A stretch of 64,000 nt of DNA from JAMXLO01 sp963726125. GTDB taxonomy: Bacteria; Pseudomonadota; Alphaproteobacteria; Acetobacterales; Acetobacteraceae. The stretch lies in contig CAVSBG010000020.1 in the NCBI GenBank assembly GCA_963726125.1, positions 1 through 64,000 of the forward strand. Direction: 5' to 3'. The translations under genes were made by a program, and so were the position numbers. The notes under the pieces were generated by a model that was not told the origin of the DNA, made no database searches, and saw only the letters and a list, made by a program, of their open reading frames with translations. Shown here piece by piece: positions 40,062 to 49,015 of the stretch. The number at the start of each line of letters is the position of its first letter. The stretch's first letter is position 1.

Positions 40062-41528
40062 ATGTCACGCGAAAGCAAGGAGTTGCTCGCCGCCCTGCGG
40101 GACCTCCGACACACCGCCACGACCGAGGCGGCCGCGCGCATAGAACGCTGGCGTCCCGACATCGAGCAACCCTCCTACGCCGCCAGTGCCGCCAACCTGG
40201 CGCAGTACCTGGCGGTCCGGCACCACGACCTGCGCCATCTCCAACGCGAACTCATGCGTCATGGCCTGTCGTCACTCGGTCGCTTCGAAAGCCGGATGCT
40301 CGTTACGCTGAACACGGTCGAAGCCGCGCTAGCCGCGCTGGTGGACGGCACTGCGCCACGCGCCGATTGGCCCCCGACCCACGAAGCCTTCTTCCGTGGC
40401 GAGGCATGCCTCCAGGCCAACACAAGCGTGCTGTTCGGTGAATCGACAGGCGAAGCCGGTCGCATCCTGGTGACGCTGTCAACCGAGGCCGCGCACGACC
40501 CAGGCTACCTGCTGGAGATCGCGCGCCGCGGCGCCGACGCGGTCCGGATCAACTGCGCGCACGACAACGCCGACGACTGGGCTGCGATGATCGAGAACAC
40601 CCAGAAGGCCGGCTTGGCCGTCGATCGCCGCATCGCGGTGCTGATGGATCTCGGTGGCCCCAAGTTCCGCGTCGGCAACGTCAAGCGTCAGCCCGGCGAG
40701 CGGCTGGTCACCGGTGATCGCTTCCGACTGGTGCGCGACGAGGCGATGTTCGGCCCCGATGCGATGATCGCGGCGGTCTGCGACCCACCCGATGTGTTGG
40801 ACCGCCTGACCGTCGGCACCGACGTCTCGTTCGACGACGGCAAGCTCACCGGCGTCGTCGAGGCATGCGAACCCGGCTCGCTGCTGATCTGCGTGCAGCG
40901 CGCGCCGCCGAAAGGCTTCAAGATGAAGCCCGAGCGCGGCATGCTGTTCCCCAGGGCCGATCTCCACCTCGATCCGCTGACGCCGGCCGATCTGACGGAC
41001 CTGGACTTCGTCGCCAGGCATGCCGACATGATCGGCTACTCTTTCGTGCAGTCCGCCGACGACATCACCCACCTGCAGGACGAACTCGCGAAGCGTCGGC
41101 CGGATTGGCGTCGTCTCGGCATCATCGCCAAGATCGAGACCACACAGGCGGTGAAGAACCTGCCCGACATCATCGTTCGTGCCGCCGGTCGCCAACCGTT
41201 CGGCGTGATGATCGCGCGCGGCGATCTCGCCGTGGCCATCGGCTTCGAGCGGCTGGCCGAGATGCAGGAAGAGATCCTATGGCTGTGCGAGGCAGCCCAC
41301 GTCCCGGTGATCTGGGCCACGCAGGTACTGGAAGAAATGGTGAAATCCGGAGTGCCAACGCGCGGCGAGATGACCGACGCCGCAATGGCGGCGCGCGCCG
41401 AATGCGTGATGCTGAACAAAGGTCCGAACGTGGGCGGAGCGATCAGTGCGTTGCGCGATCTGTTGCGGAGGATGATGGAACACCAATCCAAGAAGACATC
41501 CCGCCTGCGGGCATTGCATTCCTGGTAG
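40062..41528 (+). CDS. pyk: Pyruvate kinase-like protein with N-terminal extension
   Basis: The 488-aa protein has pyruvate-kinase barrel motifs: LMDLGGPKFRVG, RGADAVRINCAHDNADDW (substrate Arg/Asn site), IIAKIETTQAVKNL (catalytic Lys and metal-binding Glu), VMIARGDLAVAIGFERLAEM and VIWATQVLEEMVKSGVPTRG. Unlike standard enzymes it has about 130 extra helical residues at the N terminus and ends shortly after the barrel, without the C-terminal allosteric domain. The start at ATG 40062 follows AGGGA by 6 bases. It would convert PEP and ADP to pyruvate and ATP, but activity is inferred. It appears monocistronic, converging with xth. Confidence 0.82.
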   Translation: MSRESKELLAALRDLRHTATTEAAARIERWRPDIEQPSYAASAANLAQYLAVRHHDLRHLQRELMRHGLSSLGRFESRMLVTLNTVEAALAALVDGTAPRADWPPTHEAFFRGEACLQANTSVLFGESTGEAGRILVTLSTEAAHDPGYLLEIARRGADAVRINCAHDNADDWAAMIENTQKAGLAVDRRIAVLMDLGGPKFRVGNVKRQPGERLVTGDRFRLVRDEAMFGPDAMIAAVCDPPDVLDRLTVGTDVSFDDGKLTGVVEACEPGSLLICVQRAPPKGFKMKPERGMLFPRADLHLDPLTPADLTDLDFVARHADMIGYSFVQSADDITHLQDELAKRRPDWRRLGIIAKIETTQAVKNLPDIIVRAAGRQPFGVMIARGDLAVAIGFERLAEMQEEILWLCEAAHVPVIWATQVLEEMVKSGVPTRGEMTDAAMAARAECVMLNKGPNVGGAISALRDLLRRMMEHQSKKTSRLRALHSW

Positions 41529-41557
41529 CGACGCCAAAGTCCGAGCGCCCGGCGCTA

Positions 41558-42361
41558 TCAAAGTCGCATCTCCACGCACACCGGCACGTGGTCGGACCCT
41601 TGCGGCCAGTCGCGCGCGTCCTTCAGCACGATCTGCCGCTGCAGCTTGCCCGCCAGGTCCGGCGTCACCCAGACATGGTCCAGTCGCCGTCCGCGATCCG
41701 AGGCGCGCCAGTCGCGATTGCGATACGACCACCACGTGTAGAGCTTCTCATCCGCCGGAACGAAGTGCCGTACCGCATCGACGAAGCCGGTATTTCGCCA
41801 TGCATCCAGACCCTCGGTTTCAGCCGGCGTGTGGCTGACCACACCAAGCAGCTGCTTGTGGCTCCAGACATCGTGCTCCAGCGGTGCGATGTTCAGGTCG
41901 CCCACAATGACACCGCGCGCCAGCCCAGTGCGTCCCGCGAACCAGTTGCGCGTTTCGGCAATGAAATCGAGCTTGTGTCCGTATTTCACGTTCTGGGCCC
42001 GGTCAGGAATGTCACCGCCAGCGGGAACATAGAAATTGTGCAGCTCTACCGGACCACCCTCGGCGTCCAGCAGCACGCCGATATGCCGGCAATCGCTCTT
42101 GCTGCACCAGTCAGGCGCAATGTCGTGCAAAATGATCGGCAAACGCGACAGGATAGCCACGCCGTTATAGCCCTTCATGCCGCGAAACAGCACATGGGGA
42201 AACCCGAGCTGGGCAGGTCCCTCGGCCGGAAACAGCTCATCCGGAACCTTGGTCTCCTGCAGGCAGATGACATCAGGCTCCAGTGCCGCGATCAGCTGCT
42301 TCAGTAGCGGCAGGCGCAGGCGCAGCGAGTTGATGTTCCAGGTGGCGATGCGGAGGTTCAC
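41558..42361 (-). CDS. xth: Exodeoxyribonuclease III
   Basis: The 267-aa AP endonuclease/3'-5' exonuclease starts NLRIATWNINSLRLRLPLL. Catalytic motifs are LQETKVPDELFP (metal-binding Glu), YVPAGGD, GDLNIAPLEHDVW, RRLDHVWVTPDL and SDHVPVCVEM (catalytic Asp-His). The length matches XthA. GTG 42361 is the start that places the family N terminus correctly. It diverges from the membrane-protein gene at 42512 and converges with the pyruvate kinase gene. Confidence 0.95.
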   Translation of the reverse strand: MNLRIATWNINSLRLRLPLLKQLIAALEPDVICLQETKVPDELFPAEGPAQLGFPHVLFRGMKGYNGVAILSRLPIILHDIAPDWCSKSDCRHIGVLLDAEGGPVELHNFYVPAGGDIPDRAQNVKYGHKLDFIAETRNWFAGRTGLARGVIVGDLNIAPLEHDVWSHKQLLGVVSHTPAETEGLDAWRNTGFVDAVRHFVPADEKLYTWWSYRNRDWRASDRGRRLDHVWVTPDLAGKLQRQIVLKDARDWPQGSDHVPVCVEMRL

Positions 42362-42511
42362 GTGCGGCGAATCCGGCTGGAGAGATGATCGAAATCGTAA
42401 CCGTGCCTGGACAGAACACCAAGACCAGTCACACTGGGACCTTACGCGAATCGGATCGCAGCAGGGAAACTGAACCCTTGACACCATGACAACGAACGAG
42501 GTTCCACCGTC

Positions 42512-43270
42512 ATGTTCGAAGTGACTGTTGGCCTCATTGTATTCTGTTGTCTGTTCGGCGCGGCGATGCTGACTCTCTTGCTGCATCCGAAGCTCTCGCC
42601 AGGGAGCCGGGCGAAGGAAACCCACGAGGTCGTCAAACTGAGCATCGGCATGATCGTTGTCATGTCATCGCTCGTGCTCGGCTTGATGACTGCGTCATTG
42701 AAGAAGACCTTCGATGAGTCCAATACAGAGATCCATCGCCTCGGCACGCAAATGCTCGTGTTGAACCGCACGCTGTTGGCTTACGGCCCGGACGCCGGGG
42801 ACGCCCGAGCGCTGCTGCGGAACTATGCCCAACACCTGTTGCAGACGGCCTGGCCTTCGAATGGTGCGCCGGCCGTGCTCGGCGATGATACTTCCGCAGC
42901 GCTGCTGAACCAGCTCGACGGCGCGCTCCAGAGCCTGCAGCCAAATGATGCGCGCCTGCGCCGTGTCGCCAACGAGGCGGGTGCCCAATTGAGAGCCCTG
43001 TTCGCGCAGCATTGGACGATTATCGACCAGTCGTATAGTCAGCTATCCGGCCCGTTCCTATTCATACTGGTGTTCTGGCTCACCCTGTGCTTCGCGAGCT
43101 TCGGCTACAATGCTCCGCGCAACCGAATCGTCGTGGGGACGTTGCTGCTCAGCGCTGCGTCGATTGCCGCGGCGATCTTTCTCATAGTCGATCTCGATAC
43201 GCCGCTAGACGGGCTCGTCAGGATTTCGCCGACCCCAATCGCAACCGCGCTCGCTCACATGAATCAATGA
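42512..43270 (+). CDS. DUF4239-like (bestrophin-like extended) membrane protein
   Basis: The 252-aa protein has two N-terminal helices (VGLIVFCCLFGAAMLTLLL; SIGMIVVMSSLVLGLMTASL), a periplasmic or cytoplasmic helical region and two C-terminal helices (FLFILVFWLTLCFASFGYNA; GTLLLSAASIAAAIFLIVDL). The pattern with LFGYNAPRN-like and DLDTPLDG motifs fits DUF4239, an uncharacterised relative of bestrophin channels. ATG 42512 follows a GTTCCACC segment with a weak ribosome-binding site. It converges with rmuC, 12 bp away. Confidence 0.75.
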   Translation: MFEVTVGLIVFCCLFGAAMLTLLLHPKLSPGSRAKETHEVVKLSIGMIVVMSSLVLGLMTASLKKTFDESNTEIHRLGTQMLVLNRTLLAYGPDAGDARALLRNYAQHLLQTAWPSNGAPAVLGDDTSAALLNQLDGALQSLQPNDARLRRVANEAGAQLRALFAQHWTIIDQSYSQLSGPFLFILVFWLTLCFASFGYNAPRNRIVVGTLLLSAASIAAAIFLIVDLDTPLDGLVRISPTPIATALAHMNQ

Positions 43271-43282
43271 ATGACGCGACGT

Positions 43283-44467
43283 TCAATCGTCCACTGATTC
43301 AGCCAGGTTCACCGGTTCCAATTCCAACAGCGTCTCGGCTCGTGCCGCCTCGATTTCCTCGACGCCGCGCAGCTTGCGTCCCACCGCACGCGTGCGTCGC
43401 CGAGCGGCCTCGATGGTATTGCTGAACGTGCCCGCCTGCTTGCCCAGCCGCTCCAGCACCTCGTCCATCCTCAGCATCTCGGTCCGCGTTGCACCGAGCA
43501 GATCGCGGATCTGATCCGCCTTCTGTTCCAGCGCCAGCGTGATGAACCCCAAATGGATCGTGCGCAGCAGCGCCGGGAACAACGACGGCCCCATCACCAG
43601 CACGCGGCACTCCCGTCCGATGTCATCGATCAGCCCGGGGATCCGCGCCACTTCCGCGTACAGCGCATCCGTCGGCAAGTACAGCACCGCGAATTCCACA
43701 GTCACCGGCGGATTGATGTATTTGCTCGCGATCTTCTTCGCCTCATCGCGCATGCGCCGTTCCAGCATGCGGGTCGCCGCACGTTCCGCATCCGCATCGC
43801 CGGCATCCGACGCCGCCAGTAGCCGCTCGTAATCCTCCACCGGGAACTTCGCGTCGATCGGCAGCAACGCCCGGTCCACGCCCTTCATCGGCATGCGCAC
43901 GGCGAACTCCACCACGTCGTTGCTGTCGGCCCGCACCTTGCAGTTGGTCTCGTATTCGCCAGGCGGCAGGATGTCGTCCAGCATCGCGCGCACCTGCGTC
44001 TCGCCCCAGCCGCCGCGCGTCTTCACGTTGGAGAACAGCCGCTTGATGTCGCCGATCTGCGCAGTGACCGCCTGCACGTCGCCCATGGCCTTCTGCACCG
44101 CGGTGAACTGGTCGATCACGCGGTTGAAGCTCTCGTTCATCTGCTTCTCCACCGCGGCGTGGAGCTGTTCGTTCACCGTCTTCTGGATTTCCGCGAGCTT
44201 GGCCTCGTTACCGTCGCGCATTTCCCGAAGTTTGCTTTCCAGCATGGCTCGGACGCCCTCGAAATGCGCGCCGATCTCCTGGCGTTGCTGGCCCTGCTCA
44301 CGTGACAGGGCGGCCCGCGTGGTCTCGGCCTCGCTGCGCGTGCCAGCGAGGCTTTGCTCGGCCAGCAGGCGCAGGCGTTGCAGCGCGCTTGCCTGCCGCA
44401 ACATCACGAGCAATGCGGCGATGGCGGCAACCACCGCCACGACAGCGGCCAGAGTCTCGAACAGCAT
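43283..44467 (-). CDS. rmuC: DNA recombination protein RmuC
   Basis: The 394-aa protein has an N-terminal membrane anchor (AAVVAVVAAIAALLVMLRQA), a long coiled coil to about residue 150, then the RmuC nuclease-like domain with VKTRGGWGETQVRAMLDDIL, PIDAKFPVEDYERLL and FAVLYLPTDALYAEV. Its length matches the family. RmuC limits inversions at short inverted repeats. It lies 54 bp downstream of the MprF-like gene on the same strand. Confidence 0.93.
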   Translation of the reverse strand: MLFETLAAVVAVVAAIAALLVMLRQASALQRLRLLAEQSLAGTRSEAETTRAALSREQGQQRQEIGAHFEGVRAMLESKLREMRDGNEAKLAEIQKTVNEQLHAAVEKQMNESFNRVIDQFTAVQKAMGDVQAVTAQIGDIKRLFSNVKTRGGWGETQVRAMLDDILPPGEYETNCKVRADSNDVVEFAVRMPMKGVDRALLPIDAKFPVEDYERLLAASDAGDADAERAATRMLERRMRDEAKKIASKYINPPVTVEFAVLYLPTDALYAEVARIPGLIDDIGRECRVLVMGPSLFPALLRTIHLGFITLALEQKADQIRDLLGATRTEMLRMDEVLERLGKQAGTFSNTIEAARRRTRAVGRKLRGVEEIEAARAETLLELEPVNLAESVDD

Positions 44468-44521
44468 GTGGTTTACCTAGAGTGCATTGGCACCATTATG
44501 CGCCGCGGCGCGCAATTCGCC

Positions 44522-46573
44522 TCAGGCCGCCACCGGCACGATGTCCTGATTGGTCGCCAATTGCGGCAGCAGCGGCAGCAGCGTTGCCAGGTCGCGCTCC
44601 GCCACACACACCAGGTACTGCCGCGCCTCAGGCGCCTCCCCATTCTGCGCCTCCGGCAGCGGCAGACCGTCCACGCCGAGCGGCAGTGCCGTCAGCCCCA
44701 GATCGCCATACACCTTCAGCAGCCCCAGGCCGGCGCGCCAGAATGCGGGATGCAGCCCTTCCTGCTGCGCCAGATCACGCAGCCGCCAGATCGCCGAGAC
44801 GCGATCCGCTTCCGCGCCCATCGGGTCGCCGATGCCCAGCAGCACCCGTCCGCAACGCCGGAACGGGATCCCGGCCCGCTCCAGTTCGCCGAGCACAAGG
44901 CCGTCGGCCCTCGCCGGCGGGATCGTGCCCCCAAGCAGCGCCAACCGCTGCCGTGTCGTCACATCCCATGGCAGCCACCGCACCTTGCCTGGCCGCAACA
45001 GCCGCCAGATCGCGATCAGCGCCAGCAAGACCGCCGCCGCCACGGTCACCCTCACCGAGTGCGGCAGATCGCGTGACATCACGACGGCCCACCATGCATT
45101 GTTCGCCATCAGGTGGACGCGCGGTCGTGTCGCCACCAAGCCGAAGAGACCGATAACCAGTGCGAACAGAGACACGGCGGTGGCCGGTTCCAGCGGCCCG
45201 TTCAGCAGGCTGGCATGCCGGTAGAAGCTGCGCCGGAGTGGCGCCACCAGCACCGCGACCACCACCAGCACGCCGGCGATCCACAGCCGTTGCCCCTGCG
45301 ACGCGGTGAAAGCCGCGCCCGCGACCAGCAGGAATATCGTCGCGCCCCAGGCGAGCGTCACGCGCTGCGACAATCCGATCGCCAGCACGATCAGCCCCGC
45401 CCCGATCAGCGACGGAATGAACTGCCCCGCCTGGTAGGCCACTTCGGCGATATCGGGGTCCATCCAGGAGAAGTCAGGCTGCGGTGCCAGGATCCCGACG
45501 CACAAAAGCAATACACCGCTGAGGGCCACCAGCCCGGTGGCGCTTGCGACGGCGAAGTCCGGTTCGCTCCAGCGTGCCAGCGCCTGCACCGCGCCGAACC
45601 GCTCCACCCGCCGCATCAACGAGCCACCGCGCAACAGGATCTCGTTGCCGGTGAACAGGAAGCCGGCGATGAACAGCGGGATCACGTAGTAATACAGCCG
45701 GAACACCACGATCGCGCCGACGATGCGGGGCGCGCTGATATATGGCTCCAATCCCAGCAGGATCGCCGTGTCGAACACGCCAATGCCGCCGGGCAGATTT
45801 GCAAGCAGGCCGGCGGTATAGGACGCGACATAAACGCCGAGGAATATCGGCCAGGTAAGATGCTTCTCGTTCGGCAGGAGTTGATAGAAGATCGACGCCG
45901 TGATTGCGACATCCACGGTCGCCAGCAGCACCTGCATGACGGCCATCCGCCAGCCTGGCAGGTCGAACTCATGCCCGAACATGCGAACCGTGCGGAACAC
46001 CCGCGAGAAGGTCACGTAGGCAATCACCACCGCCCACAGCAGGACGCCGACGCCGTACAGCACCACAAACGGCGTGTGCTGGCCGAAGAATGGGATCGAC
46101 GTGGGTTCCAGGAACAGCACCGCGCCACCCAGCACCATGCCGCCGAGCGTGAAGGTCAGGCTGCAGAACGCCACAGTCTTGGCGATCTGCAGCGGCGTCA
46201 GTCCCCAATGCGCATACAGCCGGTAGCGCACCGCCGCACCCGAGACCGCGGCAAATCCCAGATTGTGCGACAGAGCGTAGGCGCAGAACGAGGCGAACGC
46301 GACACGCCCATACGAGACCTTGTGCCCCGCATAGATCGTGCCCAACCGATCGTACAGCGTCAGCACCCCGTACGAAAGCACGGTCCACACGAACGCCATC
46401 GCCAGCGTATGCAGCGGGATTTCGCTCAGCGCGGCATCAATGTCGCGCAGCCGCAGGTGGCGGAATTCCTTTTGCACGACATAGATCGCGCCAATCAGCA
46501 GCAGGACACCAAGGATTGCCGGTAACTGCCGCAAGCACCCTTTCGCGAAGCCGAGTGCACGCTGTGCCAGCAT
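44522..46573 (-). CDS. MprF-like flippase domain with shortened lysyl-phosphatidylglycerol synthase domain
   Basis: The 683-aa membrane protein has an UPF0104/AglD-type flippase region of at least 12 helices (SYGRVAFASFCAYALSHNLG, LLANLPGGIGVFDTAILLGL). It is followed by a soluble C-terminal part that begins like the DUF2156 synthase (LALLGGTIPPA, GIGDPMGAEADRVSAIWRLR) but ends after about 150 residues instead of about 300. The second GNAT half, which binds Lys-tRNA, is missing, so lysine transfer is doubtful. It starts 5 bp after the class I lysyl-tRNA synthetase stop, a suggestive pairing because true MprF uses Lys-tRNA. The frame is intact. Confidence 0.75.
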   Translation of the reverse strand: MLAQRALGFAKGCLRQLPAILGVLLLIGAIYVVQKEFRHLRLRDIDAALSEIPLHTLAMAFVWTVLSYGVLTLYDRLGTIYAGHKVSYGRVAFASFCAYALSHNLGFAAVSGAAVRYRLYAHWGLTPLQIAKTVAFCSLTFTLGGMVLGGAVLFLEPTSIPFFGQHTPFVVLYGVGVLLWAVVIAYVTFSRVFRTVRMFGHEFDLPGWRMAVMQVLLATVDVAITASIFYQLLPNEKHLTWPIFLGVYVASYTAGLLANLPGGIGVFDTAILLGLEPYISAPRIVGAIVVFRLYYYVIPLFIAGFLFTGNEILLRGGSLMRRVERFGAVQALARWSEPDFAVASATGLVALSGVLLLCVGILAPQPDFSWMDPDIAEVAYQAGQFIPSLIGAGLIVLAIGLSQRVTLAWGATIFLLVAGAAFTASQGQRLWIAGVLVVVAVLVAPLRRSFYRHASLLNGPLEPATAVSLFALVIGLFGLVATRPRVHLMANNAWWAVVMSRDLPHSVRVTVAAAVLLALIAIWRLLRPGKVRWLPWDVTTRQRLALLGGTIPPARADGLVLGELERAGIPFRRCGRVLLGIGDPMGAEADRVSAIWRLRDLAQQEGLHPAFWRAGLGLLKVYGDLGLTALPLGVDGLPLPEAQNGEAPEARQYLVCVAERDLATLLPLLPQLATNQDIVPVAA

Positions 46574-46578
46574 CGCGG

Positions 46579-48170
46579 TCAGGCGGCGTCCGCGGGACGC
46601 GACAGTGCGGCCTCGATCAGTTGAATCGTCTCCTGCACGCCGTACAACGCGATGAAGCCGCCGAAGCGCGGACCTTCCTGCTGCCCCAGCAGCACCTGAT
46701 ACAGACAGCCGAACCACGCGCGCAGTTCACTGAACGGATGCCGCTTGCCGATTTCGTACAGGATGTTCTGGATGGCGTCCGCGTCGGCCGCGCCATCCAG
46801 GCCCTTCAGCGTTTCCGCCAGATCGGCCAGTGCCGCGCGCTCGACGTCCGTCGGGTGCCGGTAGCGTTTCAATGGCCGCACGAAGTCGCGGTAATAGGCG
46901 ATAGCGTGGTCGACCAGCTTATCGAGAAACGGCATGCTCTCTGGCGTCGCGGCCGGATTGTAGCGCTGGATGAACCCCCACAGGATGGCGGGGGTTTCGG
47001 CATTAACCACTGACGCAAGATTCAGCAGCATACCGAACGACACCGGACTGCCGCCGTGATTTGGCAGCCGCCCCGCATGGATGTGCCACGCCGGATTGAG
47101 CCGCTGCTCCTCGACCGGCTGCTCGGACAGCCGCGCCGCGTTGGCCAGATACTCATCAACGGCGCGTGGGATCGCATCGAAATACAGGCGCTTGGCACGA
47201 TGCGGTGCGTTGAACATGAACTGCGACAGGCTCTCAGGCGGGGCATAGCGCAGCCACTCCTCGACCGAGAGGCCATTGCCCTTCGACTTGCTGATCTTCT
47301 GCGCCTGTTCGTCAAGAAACAGTTCATAGGTGAAGCCTTCAGGCGGCGCTGTGCCTAAAATACGGCAGATGCGGCCGGAAAGACGCACCGAGTTCGATCA
47401 GGTCCTTGCCCGACATCTCATAATCGACGTCGAGCGCGTACCAGCGCATCGCCCAATCCGCCTTCCATTGCAGCTTGGCGGCGCCACCCTTCACCGACGT
47501 TTCAAATGTCTCGCCACTGTCCGGATCGCGCCAGACGACCGTGCCCGCGGCAGCATCGCGCTGCTCCATCGGCACCTGCATCACGCGGCCGGCCTTCGGG
47601 TGTATCGGCAGGATCGGCGAATACGTCGCGCGGCGCTCGGGTCCCAGCGTGGGCAGGATCACCGCCATCACTTCGTCGTAGCATTCCAGCACCCGGATCA
47701 GCGCCGCATCGAAGCGCCCGGCGGCATAGTACTCGGTTGACGATGCGAACTCATACTCGAACCCGAACGAGTCCAGGAATGCCCGCAACCGCGCGTTGTT
47801 GTGCGCGCCAAAGCTATCGTGGGAGCCGAACGGATCGGGGATCTGCGTCAGCGGCTTGCCGAGATGCTGCGTCAGCAGGTCGCGGTTCGGCACGTTGTCC
47901 GGCACCTTGCGCAAACCGTCCATGTCGTCGCTGAACGCGATCAGCCGTGATGGGAGGCCGGTCAGAGTGGTGAATGCGTGCCGCACCCAGGACGTGCGTG
48001 CCACCTCGCCAAACGTGCCGATATGCGGCAGGCCCGACGGACCGTAGCCGGTCTCGAAACAGCGCTTGGCCCTTGCCGGAAGCGGCAAGCCGTTTGGCGA
48101 CTTTGGCTGCTTCCTCGAACGGCCAGCTTCTTGGAACGTTTGCTGCGTTGTTGCGAAGTGTTTCGGACAT
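46579..48170 (-). CDS. lysK: Lysyl-tRNA synthetase, class I (two frameshifts as sequenced)
   Basis: The roughly 529-aa class I enzyme charges tRNA-Lys. The HIGH-type motif is GYGPSGLPHIGTFGEV and the KMSKS motif is KISKSKGNGLSVEEWL; other blocks are YALDVDYEMSGKDLIE and RYNPAATPESMPFLD. The start is ATG 48170 (MSETLRNNAANVPRSWPFEE). Single extra bases near 48070 and 47389 split it into three frames; removing them gives KGKRCFETG and DLIELVRLSGRICR, matching the family. As alphaproteobacteria usually have only this synthetase, the breaks are probably sequence errors. It is in an operon with the MprF-like gene. Confidence 0.92.
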
Positions 48171-48252
48171 CCGCCGGAAGCTAGGAAGCGGCGGGTGCGG
48201 GGTCAATCGCGGCGGCGCATTTTGTCCACGGCAGCAGCGTTCGTGGATTGGT

Positions 48253-48411
48253 TTACATCATTCCGCCGCCGCCACCGCCGTTATTGCCGCCCGAGCCCTC
48301 CGGCCGACCATCGAGCGTCGCCGGCGTCTGTGCCGGTGCCCAGTTGTGCGCCGAACAGGCGCAGCATGCCAGCGCCAGAGCAGTCAGCACTGCCCTCAGG
48401 AGGCGCGCCAA
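48253..48411 (-). CDS. Small Gly-tailed lipoprotein 2
   Basis: The 52-aa predicted lipoprotein has a TTG start, a hydrophobic leader (LLRAVLTALALACCAC) with a lipobox Cys at residue 16, a short polar body (SAHNWAPAQTPATLDGRPEG) and a glycine run ending GGGGGGMM. It begins 3 bp after the stop of a similar gene upstream and lies 82 bp before lysK on the same strand. No family is recognised. The small size and the non-ATG start lower confidence, but the shared design with its neighbour supports it. Confidence 0.45.
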   Translation of the reverse strand: MARLLRAVLTALALACCACSAHNWAPAQTPATLDGRPEGSGGNNGGGGGGMM

Positions 48412-48414
48412 CGC

Positions 48415-48583
48415 TCAGTAGCCACCACCGCCAGCCGCCACCGCCGCCATTGCTGGTGTTGAACAGGCTGGTGGCAGCGCGGTTCGACGGCGTGTTCGAG
48501 GCATCGGCAGTGGGATTGGTGCAGCCCGCGACAGCAAATACGCAGCAGGCGACAATCAGCAACGCTCCTGCGGTGACGACCAT
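48415..48583 (-). CDS. Small Gly-tailed lipoprotein 1 (probable frameshift)
   Basis: ATG 48583 follows a strong ribosome-binding site (AGGAGG ten bases upstream). The leader VVTAGALLIVACCVFAVAGC has a lipobox ending in Cys21, then TNPTADASNTPSNRAATSLF and NTSNGGGGG. As read, the frame runs past the tail into the next gene. One extra base near 48435 would convert the tail to a glycine run ending GGY with a stop at 48415. It forms a tandem pair with the 52-aa lipoprotein downstream. Function unknown. Confidence 0.5.
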
Positions 48584-49015
48584 GGCGGTGGTCCCTCCTC
48601 CGGTGATCCATCTGGAAGAACGACGCATGGCCAGCGTGCCGTATTCCCCAGGCTGGTTGACTATTGGCCGATTTGTCATTGGTGATGGCGCGCGAACGTC
48701 CGGTGCAGATTACGGCTGGCTTATCTGACACTGAGACCACGGGCACGCTGAGACGCGTCATTGCCATCGGCTGGGCGCCCGAGCTTAGAGCACGCGCCGC
48801 TAGCGCCAACCGCAGCGCGAAGCGCCTGAAATCCTTCTCTGCGAGCTCAGCGGACCTCAGCGACTTCTGCGTGAAAGAACCCCGCCGCCAGCCACCCCGG
48901 AACTGCACATCAACGCGAAACAGAGCCCGCCGCGTCCCGGAACCCTCCACGAATGATGGCGGCGCCTGCCGATTGCGTTTAGGGATCGTCCGGTGACCTC
49001 AACCACCTGGAATCC
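48584..49015. other. Intergenic region with a dispersed-repeat remnant
   Basis: About 430 bp between the small lipoprotein pair and the helicase gene. Positions 48790-48885 contain CGAAGCGCCTGAAATCC and CTCAGCGACTTCTGCGTGAAA, resembling the CTCTGCG...GTGAAA class of dispersed repeats. No gene with coding character is seen. Promoters for the two divergent transcripts should lie here but no motif is clear. Confidence 0.4.
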
